NCBI GenBank assembly: GCA_018716135.1
Contig: DVKG01000005.1
Coordinates: 16,356 to 80,355, forward strand
Reading direction: 5' to 3'
From: Scybalosoma faecavium
GTDB lineage: Bacteria > Bacillota > Clostridia > Christensenellales > Christensenellaceae
DNA: 64,000 bases
Within the stretch, counting starts at the first letter, position 1; every line of letters begins with the position of its first letter. This document shows, piece by piece, positions 24,978-32,455 of the stretch. Below the pieces are notes generated by a model. The model had not been told where the DNA came from. It ran no database searches and was given only the letters and a program-made list of their open reading frames with translations. The position numbers and the translations under genes are program-made.

Positions 24978-25702
24978 CAGTCCACCTCCTCAAATTCGCT
25001 AAGCCCGCTGAAATTGCCTAAATCTCTGCCGAAGGCTTTGACGCTCATGCTGCGCAGCTCCTTGTGTATGCACTCCTCAGGGCGTATAAACTTTATAACT
25101 CCTTTTTTCATGACAGGTCTCCAAAACCTGGCCGTCATCTTCCCCTGAGTCTCGGGCGAATACGCCTCGTCAGCATATGTTATGCCGTGATACATAAGCC
25201 CAAAGCTCAGCTCAGGTATGTCGTCATACGCGCCTTCTCCTTCGCCAAAGACACACGGCTCCACATATCCCTGACATTCTCGCGTGCCGAGGAATATGTC
25301 TCGGCGTCCGCCCTTCGCGATCATTCTCTTAGCTATTTGATGATGCTTGTTCTCGCTGCGATCCTCCGCCAGCTCAGGTCTGTTTTCATTCCATTCGAAA
25401 TGCGCACGCACCTGGTATCTGCAATTTTTAAGATACGTGTAGTACGCCAGGTCGTTCTTATCATTATAGTATTTTATAGGACGTACACCCTTGACCTCGG
25501 TCTGGATGCGATTCATAATACGAACTTCGTCAATAATCCATATCAAAGTCGGCTTCCAATATACAGACATGAGAATGCCTTTCAGTGCTTCGTATGTAGG
25601 CACTTGATAGCTCGCTTTCTCTCCTCCCACGCGCATTATGGGATCAGAAAAAAGTCCGTAATCTCCGGTAACTTCAAATTCAACTATGTTTGGATACTGC
25701 AA
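24977..25702 (-). CDS. cas5c: Cas5c (Cas5d), crRNA-processing endonuclease
   Basis: The 241-aa RAMP protein has the Cas5c features YEALKGILMSVYWKPTLIWI and GTRECQGYVEPCVFGEGEG. In type I-C it replaces Cas6. It cuts each repeat at the base of the hairpin, leaving an 11-nt 5' handle, and then caps the crRNA. Here the predicted handle is TGGATTGAAAT. The same bases occur in the RNA candidate at 29290-29420. Confidence 0.96.
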   Translation of the reverse strand: MQYPNIVEFEVTGDYGLFSDPIMRVGGEKASYQVPTYEALKGILMSVYWKPTLIWIIDEVRIMNRIQTEVKGVRPIKYYNDKNDLAYYTYLKNCRYQVRAHFEWNENRPELAEDRSENKHHQIAKRMIAKGGRRDIFLGTRECQGYVEPCVFGEGEGAYDDIPELSFGLMYHGITYADEAYSPETQGKMTARFWRPVMKKGVIKFIRPEECIHKELRSMSVKAFGRDLGNFSGLSEFEEVD

Positions 25703-25706
25703 TTTC

Positions 25707-28142
25707 TCACCCCCAATAAATTTTTGCTTCCATATTATCTCCTTCTATTTCAAAGCCGCGCTCTCCGTAAAAACGCCCGTCTATCGCCAGCGCTCCGGCG
25801 CTGTCTATATCCATAATGCCTCCCAGCTCCCGAAGCTTTTTGAGCTGGTAGTCGTAGAGCGATATGGTGTACGGCTTTGCCTTCTCCATCTGTTCTTTTA
25901 CAAATTTTAAGTCATATCCCGCTCTTTCTGAGCTAAGCTCTGTTATTATACTGTCGCCTTCTCCATATGGTACAATTACATCTCTGCCTTCATCGTCAAA
26001 CACCTTGAACTCACTTCCCGCTTTTTTCTTCGCCTGTTTCATATGCTGAAGAATCTGATCGTTTTTGCTCCTGCCGCAAAAGCCGGCGTTTGTAGAAAGC
26101 AGCTCGAACATGCTCGTTGTCATGTTAGAATCGTAGAGCGAGAACACATAGTCTTTTTCATTATTTTTCGCATTTTTATCCAGTCTTTTGTAATACGAAC
26201 TGATTGCTCTGCCCGACGCCAAATCTCCGCCGTATTGCTCTGCATTGCGTCCGAAGGAGTTTAACAAGCTGAGCGACGCATTTTTCCCTTTCTGTATTTC
26301 TTCCAGCTTATTTAAATTCTCATCAGGGATATTTACCAGATAAACCTCAGCCGCTCCCGCTTTTTCGCCGTTGCGATTGCAGCGCCCCGCCGCCTGAACT
26401 ACGCTGTCCATACCGGCGAGCAGTCTTATCGCACAGGCAAAAGATATGTCTACTCCCGCTTCTATCACCTGAGTAGCTACGCATATGATTTTTTCTCCCG
26501 TTCTCAGAGCTGCTTTAATCTCCTCCAGCACCTCGCGCCTATGCTGAGTACACATGGACGCAGACAGCATCCTGAGTTTTGCGTCAGTCCTCGCCCCCAA
26601 TTCGTCCGCCAAGCTTTTTGCCTGCGCTCTCTTGTTGCAGACGATCAGCAGGCTGCTGTTCTCCGCCGACTTTTCCAGTGCAAAATCGACAAGCTCGCTC
26701 AGCTTCATTTCCCCGGCGTCTTTTATCTCTGTTCGCTTAAACACTGCAAGACTGTTTTCATTCAGAGTTACTATATCTCCGCTGCATAAAATCGGATGCG
26801 TCGATTCTTCAAAGGCAGGCTGAGTCGCAGAGCACAAAACCACCGTCGCGCCGCAAACCTCGGATAGAAAATTCATCGCCAGATTAAACTGCGTTATCAT
26901 TTTCCTCGGCACGGTCTGCACTTCATCAAAAATTATCACACTGTCTGAAAGAGCGTGAAATCTGCGGATACATGAAGTTCTGCCTGAAAACAAAGTATTC
27001 AGCATTTGCACAAGCGTAGTGATTATAATGGGGGCGTCCCAATTTTCCGCCAAAAGCTCGCGCTCGTCCAGCTTGTCCAAATTCTTTTCGTTTTCCTTAG
27101 CCGCATTGGAGTGGTGCTCCAGCACAATTCTGTCGTCTCCCACATATTTTCTGATTTCGTCCGCGTTCTGCTCAATAATTGCAAGCAGCGGCATGACGAA
27201 AAATATGCGTTTCTTGTCGTGTTTAGCGCAGTGCGCCAGAGCGTATCTCAGAGAAGAAACAGTCTTTCCGCCTCCCGTGGGGACATTCAGCTTAAATATT
27301 CCTCCCTCTCTTTCCGCGAACGCTCTGCATTGTTTTGATATGTCGCTGCGCACTATGTTCAGAGGCGTATCCGCGGCAAAATTGCGTATTTTCTTCTCCG
27401 TCCTTTCCAAGCAGCTCCTCCAAACGCCGGCGTCCGCTTTTAGCACGCTGCGCTTCGCTCCGTTCACGAACTCCGCCGTGTCTCTCCTATCTCCTTCTAT
27501 TACGGCAGATAGAAGCAGCCTCGCCAGCATACTTATATAAAAGAAGAAATATTCATTGCCGTAATCTTTCCCGCCGCTCTTTTTCGAGCTTGACGCCTTT
27601 GTAGCCTTCGCCAAGTCCACAACTTTTGCAAGCGCTCTTTCCAGTTCTGAATTGGCTTTTGAGAATAGCTCCCTCAGCTCTTTTTCATCTGCGCATTCCG
27701 ACTTGAAGTTTTTTATCGCTTCGCCGTATTCTTCCTTCGTCCTGTGTTCAAACCCGCTCTCCCCGTTTTCGTCTACGGCGTCGAAAAGCCCGTGATGCGC
27801 TCCCGCCGCATACGCCGTCAGCTCGCAGGTCCAACACTCGTTGTAATTGTTGAGCTCGTGAAACATGTCGAACATCATGCGCACGCCTGCGAATGTGTGA
27901 TTTACAGAGCCTCGTCTGACCGTCTCTCCATTCGCCCCTCGGGTTATATAGTCCGCGAAGCTCTCTGTGTATTTTCCGGCGTCGTGTACCAACCCTGCGA
28001 GATACCCCGAATTGTTGAGTCCGACACAGCTTAACGCCTCCGCCGCGTACTCCGCCGCAGCGCGGCAGTGTTCGCCTACGCTTTGAACCTCTCCTCCCAG
28101 CTCAGGCTTTCGGATATGAGCGGGGAAAATTTTTCTATTCAT
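25707..28142 (-). CDS. cas3: Cas3 helicase-nuclease (type I)
   Basis: The 811-aa protein is an HD nuclease fused to a superfamily 2 helicase. The HD domain has His25 and the H53-D54 pair (GLVHDAGK). The helicase has Walker A (NVPTGGGKTVSSLR), a DEVQ box (IIFDEVQTVP) and motif VI (QAAGRCNRNG). It is recruited by Cascade to unwind and degrade target DNA. It is the first gene of the cas operon (AAGGAG ribosome binding site) and is divergent from fic. All motifs are intact. Confidence 0.98.
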   Translation of the reverse strand: MNRKIFPAHIRKPELGGEVQSVGEHCRAAAEYAAEALSCVGLNNSGYLAGLVHDAGKYTESFADYITRGANGETVRRGSVNHTFAGVRMMFDMFHELNNYNECWTCELTAYAAGAHHGLFDAVDENGESGFEHRTKEEYGEAIKNFKSECADEKELRELFSKANSELERALAKVVDLAKATKASSSKKSGGKDYGNEYFFFYISMLARLLLSAVIEGDRRDTAEFVNGAKRSVLKADAGVWRSCLERTEKKIRNFAADTPLNIVRSDISKQCRAFAEREGGIFKLNVPTGGGKTVSSLRYALAHCAKHDKKRIFFVMPLLAIIEQNADEIRKYVGDDRIVLEHHSNAAKENEKNLDKLDERELLAENWDAPIIITTLVQMLNTLFSGRTSCIRRFHALSDSVIIFDEVQTVPRKMITQFNLAMNFLSEVCGATVVLCSATQPAFEESTHPILCSGDIVTLNENSLAVFKRTEIKDAGEMKLSELVDFALEKSAENSSLLIVCNKRAQAKSLADELGARTDAKLRMLSASMCTQHRREVLEEIKAALRTGEKIICVATQVIEAGVDISFACAIRLLAGMDSVVQAAGRCNRNGEKAGAAEVYLVNIPDENLNKLEEIQKGKNASLSLLNSFGRNAEQYGGDLASGRAISSYYKRLDKNAKNNEKDYVFSLYDSNMTTSMFELLSTNAGFCGRSKNDQILQHMKQAKKKAGSEFKVFDDEGRDVIVPYGEGDSIITELSSERAGYDLKFVKEQMEKAKPYTISLYDYQLKKLRELGGIMDIDSAGALAIDGRFYGERGFEIEGDNMEAKIYWG

Positions 28143-28294
28143 TTCCCAAATAACTCCTTATGATAAAACTTATATTATAAATATCTTTTATCGTTTTTCC
28201 CTGTGTTTGTTATATTTTTTGTAGTTAAAGCAGTGTTTACAATTTTCGCCGCTGTGTTAGAATAATATAGAGTTAATTGCAACGGGGGTGTAAT
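28143..28294. promoter_or_regulatory. Divergent promoter region between cas3 and fic
   Basis: For fic, TTTACA (28236-28241), 16 nt, TAGAAT (28258-28263) lies 31 nt before the ATG. For cas3 on the minus strand a TATAAT sits in ATATTTATAATATAAG about 30 nt before its start, but no good -35 box is seen. The two transcripts start within about 100 bp, so one bound protein or Cascade could affect both. Confidence 0.55.
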
Positions 28295-29050
28295 ATGTCG
28301 AATATAGATTTTAATCGTCTCGACGAGCTTAAAGAAAAGCTTGCGAGTTTTAGGCCGCTGAACGCGGCGGAGCTAAAGCAAATTCGCGACGAATTTATTA
28401 TTGAGAATACGTATAACTCAAACGCCATTGAGGGAAGCACGCTGACATTGAGAGAGACCGCATTGATATTGCAGGAAGGTCTCACAATATCCGAAAAACC
28501 AATCAGAGAGCATCTCGAAGCGATAGGTCACAAAGACGCTTTTGAGTATATTGTCTCTCTTGCAGACGCAAAAGAACGTCTCAGTGAAAAGGTGATTAAA
28601 GACGTTCACTCTCTTGTTTTGATGAACGACGCAATAAACAAAGGAGTATACCGCAGGGTTCCTGTTAAGATACTGGGTTCAAGCCATGTTCCACCGCCGC
28701 CGTATCTCGTGAGAGAGCAGTTACAAGAACTGTTGGAAGAATACGAGCTGATGAAGCCGAAGCTTCATATTGTCGAAGCTGCTGCCTTGTTTCATCTGCG
28801 TTTTGAGAGTATCCACCCATTCATAGACGGCAACGGCAGGACTGGCAGACTGATAATGAATCTCGAATTGATTAAAGCCGGCTTTTTGCCGGTAAACGTT
28901 AAGTTTACAGAACGCGCAAGGTATTATGAGTGTTTTGACAGCTATTACGCCAACAACAGCTATGACGCTTTAACAGACCTTATAGCAAAGTACGAGATAT
29001 ACGAATTAGAGAATAGAATATCCATACTGGAAGCGGCTAACAACTTTTGA
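28295..29050 (+). CDS. Fic-domain protein (class II), 251 aa
   Basis: The Fic motif HPFIDGNGRTGR covers residues 174-185, so the AMP-transferase site is complete. The inhibitory motif SNAIEG (42-47) in an N-terminal helix makes it a class II, self-inhibited Fic protein. Residues 205-251 form a short C-terminal helical part; no winged helix is obvious. Such enzymes modify, and can de-modify, target proteins with AMP. The ATG at 28295 follows GGGGGTG; an upstream TTG has no site. It is divergent from the cas operon and lies next to the crRNA-like RNA, which makes it a candidate CRISPR-linked effector or toxin. That link is inference. Confidence 0.93.
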   Translation: MSNIDFNRLDELKEKLASFRPLNAAELKQIRDEFIIENTYNSNAIEGSTLTLRETALILQEGLTISEKPIREHLEAIGHKDAFEYIVSLADAKERLSEKVIKDVHSLVLMNDAINKGVYRRVPVKILGSSHVPPPPYLVREQLQELLEEYELMKPKLHIVEAAALFHLRFESIHPFIDGNGRTGRLIMNLELIKAGFLPVNVKFTERARYYECFDSYYANNSYDALTDLIAKYEIYELENRISILEAANNF

Positions 29051-29252
29051 TACTTCGGTCGCACAACATTATCATTCAAAGCTTTGTTTTTGACGACAGT
29101 TTGACGACAAAAAGGATATATTTAGACATAATTTACCGTAATAAACATCGAATATTGTAATATATGGAATACTGATTTTTGCTTTTAAACTGCGAAAAAT
29201 GGCTGTACTCCGCGAATTTCTGCATATAGCAGTTTAAGAACTACGAAACTAA
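29051..29252. other. Gene-free stretch between fic and the small RNA
   Basis: No supported gene is seen. A 10-bp direct repeat TTTGACGACA occurs at 29089-29098 and 29100-29109 (one helical turn apart) and could be a protein-binding site. A tiny frame, ATG at 29199 to TAA at 29237 (12 aa), lacks a clear ribosome binding site. It is noted only because small toxin frames accompany some crRNA-like RNAs. Confidence 0.3.
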
Positions 29253-29282
29253 TTGCACCTTTTACGCTAATTATGATATACT
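29253..29282 (+). promoter_or_regulatory. Promoter of the crRNA-like RNA
   Basis: TTGCAC (29253-29258), 18-nt spacer, TATACT (29277-29282) places the start near 29289, just before the first hairpin. An overlapping pair, TTTACG (29261), 17 nt, TATAAT (29284), is also possible but would start inside the hairpin. Confidence 0.5.
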
Positions 29283-29289
29283 TTATAAT

Positions 29290-29420
29290 GTCAGAATTAC
29301 ATTCTCTCGAAGTAGTGCGGGTAATTCTGTGGATTGAAAGAAAGAATAGTATATACAAATCACCCAAAAATAGGCAGGGATGTATGGAAGGGACGTCTTT
29401 CAGCATCCCTGCCTTTATTC
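29290..29420 (+). ncRNA. Predicted crRNA-like small RNA (CreA/CreR-like), upstream of cas operon and fic
   Basis: The RNA would begin GT and then form a 9-bp hairpin: CAGAATTAC (29292-29300), a 20-nt loop, GTAATTCTG (29321-29329). Directly after the stem comes TGGATTGAAAG (29330-29340). The CRISPR repeat also begins GT, forms a stem ending in G and continues TGGATTGAAAT, so the 11 bases GTGGATTGAAA are identical and in the same place. A 29-31 nt AT-rich guide-like stretch (from 29341) follows, then a second hairpin, AGGCAGGGATG (29372-29382) with CATCCCTGCCT (29404-29414), and TTTATTCTAAAT. No protein frame fits. This repeat-guide-repeat plan is what crRNA-like regulators look like; activity is inferred. 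Confidence 0.5.
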
Positions 29421-29505
29421 TAAATGCTTTATATAATACTTGTTTGATTGTTTATATTGTACCACAACTATATATACCATAAATAGTACAATTATAATAT
29501 TTATA

Positions 29506-29535
29506 CAAAAAAACTCCCTCTTTTTAAGAGGGAGT
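29506..29535 (-). terminator. Terminator of the ybaB-recR operon
   Basis: ACTCCCTCTT and AAGAGGGAGT form a perfect 10-bp stem with a 3-nt loop. On the minus strand it is followed by a run of seven T. Confidence 0.9.
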
Positions 29536-29555
29536 ATAATTTAAGATAAAACAGC

Positions 29556-30158
29556 TCAGCCGCCGAGCTTCGTCCTGCCTTCGAGAGAGAGCAGAAGCGT
29601 TCTCGGATCGGTATTTTCCACCTCGCCGCCCACGGGCATACCGTGCGCTATTCTCGAAACCGTAACGGGCATATCCTCCAGCTCCTGCGCTATGTACATA
29701 GCCGTCGCTTCGCCCTGCACGTTGGAACCTGTCGCGATTATCACCTCGCGCACTCCGCCCTCGCGCACTCGAGCCGCCAGCTTGTCTATGCCTATTTCAT
29801 CCGGGCCTATCCCGTCCAGCGGAGAGATGAGCCCGCCCAAAACGTGATATACGCCGCGGTATTCTCCTGTCTTTTCAAACGCCATCACGCTCCGCGTATC
29901 CGCTACTACGCATATAACGCTCCTGTCTCTGGTTTCGTCCTCGCAAAGGGAGCATCGCTCGTCATCCGTCAAAACCCCGCATATCTCGCACCGGCGCACG
30001 CTGAGTCTCGCGGAATACATGTCCGTCGCGAACTGTCTAACATCCTCGTCGTCCAGCTCCAGCACGTGAAAAGCCATGCGCATCGCGCTCTTCGGGCCTA
30101 TCCCGGGAAGCCGCGCGAACCACTTCTGCAATTTCGCCAGAGATGCAATAGTGTACAC
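29556..30158 (-). CDS. recR: Recombination mediator RecR
   Basis: The 200-aa protein has the helix-hairpin-helix (KWFARLPGIGPKSAMRMAFH), the C4 zinc finger (CEICGVLTDDERCSLCEDE), the Toprim domain (VICVVADTRSVMAFEKTG) and the C-terminal Walker-like part. RecR loads RecA at gaps with RecO/RecF. The start is GTG, 1 nt after the ybaB stop, so the two genes are coupled. The usual upstream partner dnaX is absent here. Confidence 0.97.
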   Translation of the reverse strand: MYTIASLAKLQKWFARLPGIGPKSAMRMAFHVLELDDEDVRQFATDMYSARLSVRRCEICGVLTDDERCSLCEDETRDRSVICVVADTRSVMAFEKTGEYRGVYHVLGGLISPLDGIGPDEIGIDKLAARVREGGVREVIIATGSNVQGEATAMYIAQELEDMPVTVSRIAHGMPVGGEVENTDPRTLLLSLEGRTKLGG

Positions 30159-30159
30159 C

Positions 30160-30498
30160 TCAGAACAGTCCTCCGAGATTCATTCCGCCGGTGTATTTCC
30201 CCATTTCCCGGTTCGCCGCTTCATGCGCCTTGGTCAAAGCTTCGTTGACCGCCGCGAGGACGAGATCCTGAAGCATTTCCACATCGTCCGGATCTACCGC
30301 CTCGGGGGCTATTTCTATATTCGTAAGCAAGAGCTTGCCCGTTACCGTAGCTTTGACCACGCCGCCGCCTGCCGTTGCTTCAAATTCTCTCGCCTCCAGC
30401 TCCTCCTGAGATTTCTGCATCTGCTGCTGCATTTTCTGCGCCTGAGCCATGATAGACTGCATATTCATACCGCCGGGGAACCCTCCGCGTTTTGCCAT
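30160..30498 (-). CDS. ybaB: YbaB/EbfC nucleoid-associated protein
   Basis: The 112-aa protein shows the YbaB fold: a Gly/Met/Gln-rich N terminus (MAQAQKMQQQMQKSQEELEA), the GGGVVKATVTGK strand pair and the DPDDVEMLQDLVLAAVNEAL helix. It binds DNA as a dimer. The start follows GGAGG, and it is immediately followed by recR, the conserved order. Confidence 0.96.
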   Translation of the reverse strand: MAKRGGFPGGMNMQSIMAQAQKMQQQMQKSQEELEAREFEATAGGGVVKATVTGKLLLTNIEIAPEAVDPDDVEMLQDLVLAAVNEALTKAHEAANREMGKYTGGMNLGGLF

Positions 30499-30591
30499 CG
30501 TTCGTACCTCCAGAATTGTTTTCTAACTTATTATATATATTCGCCGCGATTTTGTAAAGCACGGAAAAAAGCCTGCTTTCTGCCATAAAGA

Positions 30592-30612
30592 ACAAAAAGC
30601 AGACTCTCTGCT
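30592..30612 (-). terminator. Terminator downstream of the 30628 gene
   Basis: On the minus strand AGCAGA, GAG, TCTGCT is followed by TTTTTG. The stem is short (6 bp). Confidence 0.65.
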
Positions 30613-30627
30613 GTCTTACATACGGTT

Positions 30628-30936
30628 TTAATCCTCTTCGCGCTTTTTCGTTTTATAGCACGGAGCTTCAACGCCGCGTTCCTTCGCCATAAGAGCATGA
30701 ATCTCATCCCAACCCCATGTTTCCATTTTATACGGCTCGGGGTCGTCATCGGGATGCTCAATATATTTAGAGCGATAATAGTAAAGCATCTCATCGACCT
30801 GGTGACCAAAATAGTGGTCTACGATAGTAACGCCATCCTCTATATTCACGCGCATATCGAAGCTCTCGTAACCGTCAGCTTTAAGCAGCGTTTCTCCCAG
30901 TTCAAAGCTTCTGCCCTTTATATCTTCTAAAAACAT
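30628..30936 (-). CDS. Hypothetical protein, 102 aa
   Basis: The start is well supported by GAGGAGG 8-9 nt upstream. The protein is acidic, soluble and compact (FELGETLLKADGYESFDMRV, then YRSKYIEHPDDDPEPYKMETWGW). I recognise no family. It has its own terminator and lies divergent from the membrane protein at 31086. No function is assigned. Confidence 0.7.
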   Translation of the reverse strand: MFLEDIKGRSFELGETLLKADGYESFDMRVNIEDGVTIVDHYFGHQVDEMLYYYRSKYIEHPDDDPEPYKMETWGWDEIHALMAKERGVEAPCYKTKKREED

Positions 30937-31028
30937 ATAAAAAGCCTCCTCTTAAATTTAATTCTGTATACTCTATATATTATGACAATTTTGTAAGCCA
31001 AAGTCAACAGTAATTTTCCTATTTTACG

Positions 31029-31057
31029 TTGCCTTTTGTTCTGCATCATGCTAGAAT
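31029..31057 (+). promoter_or_regulatory. Promoter of the membrane-flippase-like gene
   Basis: TTGCCT (31029-31034), 17-nt spacer, TAGAAT (31052-31057). Confidence 0.6.
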
Positions 31058-31085
31058 ATGCACATAGCATCTCGGAGGACAAAAC

Positions 31086-32162
31086 ATGGAAGAAAAAAAG
31101 CCCCTGCCCGGAAAGAAAAAACGGCTGTTTACCGTAATTTTGGTAGTCTGTAATGTACTCGCAATAGGCATACCTCTGATAATCGAGCTTTCCGGAGGCG
31201 ATTCCGCCGCGGACATACGCTCTCTCAATATAAACATGCTGTATCTTATCCCCGCAATGGGCTGTTTTGTTGTCGCTCTCTTGGCGGAATGGGTGCGCTA
31301 TATGTTCCTGATGCACGCCTCCTGCGGAAGATATCTCCCCAGGCTTTCTTTGCATACCTGCATAATAGGCAGATATTACGACGCCGTCACGCCCTCCGGC
31401 TCAGGCGGTCAGCCTTTCCAGATATATTATCTTACTAAAGATAACGCTCCTAGAGAAGCGGTCGGCACTCTTCCCATAGCCGCTTTTGTACTCAATCAGG
31501 CTGCGTTCACAATCATAGCGATAATAGTGCTCATATCCGGCGCCAGCATAGGGCGCGCGGGGGTAATGGCGTCGGCGTTTTTGGGTTCATTCATGTACAT
31601 AGCAATACCTGCGGCTATAGTTCTATTCACTTTTCTCCCCGGAGTTCTAAGCAAATTTATATCAGGGCTTCTCAAGCTGCTGGGGAAACTCAAAATAATG
31701 AAGCATCCGGAAGAGACGGCGAAAAATTGGACGCACACGCTGGAAGTATACCGCACCTCTTTTATGCAGCTGAGAAAAGAACCTGCGAAGGTCCTGACCG
31801 CATTGTTTTTTTCCATAATCTATTATTGCGCCATATTGTGTATACCATACACAGTGCTCAAGGCATTCGGCGCGAACGTATCGTTAATCCCCCTTTTCGC
31901 ATCCACCACGCTGATATACGCTGCGGTAGCTATAGTCCCCACCCCGGGCAACTCCGGAGCGGCGGAAGGTCTGTTCTACAGCCTTTTCAAATCTGTCAGC
32001 TCCGGCTACGTATTTTGGGCGATGCTGATTTGGCGTTTTTTCTGCTACTATATGTTCATAGTCGCAGGGCTGATACTTTTCGCCATACGCAGTATGCGCG
32101 CTTCTAAAACAAAATATGTTCCGTTAAAAGAAAATTCGAAAAAAATCAAAAAAAACTATTGA
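31086..32162 (+). CDS. LPG-synthase transmembrane-domain family protein (UPF0104, flippase-like), 358 aa
   Basis: About eight membrane segments carry the two family signatures: YYDAVTPSGSGGQPFQIYYL in the first half and IVPTPGNSGAAEGLF in the second. This is the flippase half of MprF-type lysyl-phosphatidylglycerol synthases, without the catalytic aminoacyl-transferase domain. Stand-alone members are thought to move lipids or lipid-linked precursors. The N terminus is Lys/Arg-rich and cytoplasmic. The -35 box of the following tRNA promoter overlaps its stop codon. Confidence 0.88.
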   Translation: MEEKKPLPGKKKRLFTVILVVCNVLAIGIPLIIELSGGDSAADIRSLNINMLYLIPAMGCFVVALLAEWVRYMFLMHASCGRYLPRLSLHTCIIGRYYDAVTPSGSGGQPFQIYYLTKDNAPREAVGTLPIAAFVLNQAAFTIIAIIVLISGASIGRAGVMASAFLGSFMYIAIPAAIVLFTFLPGVLSKFISGLLKLLGKLKIMKHPEETAKNWTHTLEVYRTSFMQLRKEPAKVLTALFFSIIYYCAILCIPYTVLKAFGANVSLIPLFASTTLIYAAVAIVPTPGNSGAAEGLFYSLFKSVSSGYVFWAMLIWRFFCYYMFIVAGLILFAIRSMRASKTKYVPLKENSKKIKKNY

Positions 32163-32187
32163 CATTTCTCTCACCATCAGGTATCAT
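32159..32187 (+). promoter_or_regulatory. Promoter of the tRNA-Glu/tRNA-Val operon
   Basis: TTGACA (32159-32164), 17-nt spacer, TATCAT (32182-32187), 24 nt before tRNA-Glu. Confidence 0.8.
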
Positions 32188-32210
32188 ATAGAACGTACCG
32201 TGTGGGGAGC

Positions 32211-32285
32211 GGCCCCTTGGTCAAGCGGTTAAGACACCGCCCTTTCACGGCGGTAACAGGAGTTCGAGTCTCCTAGGGGTCACCA
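32211..32285 (+). tRNA. tRNA-Glu (anticodon TTC)
   Basis: The acceptor GGCCCCT pairs with AGGGGTC, the anticodon arm is CCGCC-CTTTCAC-GGCGG with anticodon TTC, and the T arm has GTTCGAGTC. The 3' CCA is encoded in the DNA. Confidence 0.97.
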
Positions 32286-32289
32286 AGTC

Positions 32290-32365
32290 GGGAGCATAGC
32301 TCAGCTGGGAGAGCACCTGCCTTACAAGCAGGGGGTCATTGGTTCGAGCCCAATTGTTCCCACCA
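32290..32365 (+). tRNA. tRNA-Val (anticodon TAC)
   Basis: The acceptor GGGAGCA pairs with TGTTCCC (one G-T), the anticodon arm is CCTGC-CTTACAA-GCAGG with anticodon TAC, and the T arm has GGTTCGAGCC. CCA is encoded. It lies 4 nt after tRNA-Glu. Confidence 0.97.
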
Positions 32366-32370
32366 TTGCA

Positions 32371-32398
32371 AGTCACCTTTTCGAAGGTGACTTTTTTT
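32371..32398 (+). terminator. Terminator of the tRNA operon
   Basis: AGTCACCTT and AAGGTGACT (9 bp, loop TTCG) followed by seven T. Confidence 0.92.
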
Positions 32399-32408
32399 AT
32401 TCTCCAAT

Positions 32409-32436
32409 TTGACTTCTTTCAATATCGTGTTAAAAT
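32409..32436 (+). promoter_or_regulatory. tilS promoter
   Basis: TTGACT (32409-32414), 16-nt spacer, TAAAAT (32431-32436), 20 nt before the ATG. Confidence 0.65.
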
Positions 32437-32455
32437 CTATTAAGGAGGACAGGCT

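Noticed and set aside
28160..28200. cas3 -10 region as a target of the crRNA-like guide
   Set aside because: Only a 5-nt seed match (AAAGA) and scattered later matches, with no suitable PAM.
28236..28263. fic promoter as a target of the crRNA-like guide
   Set aside because: Only 12 of 16 bases match, the first two seed bases do not, and no TTC PAM precedes it; AT-rich promoters match by chance.
29372..29420. Second hairpin of the small RNA as an ordinary terminator only
   Set aside because: The stem is strong, but the T tract is interrupted (TTTATTCT) and the flank resembles the repeat handle; both readings are kept, so it is not listed as a terminator.
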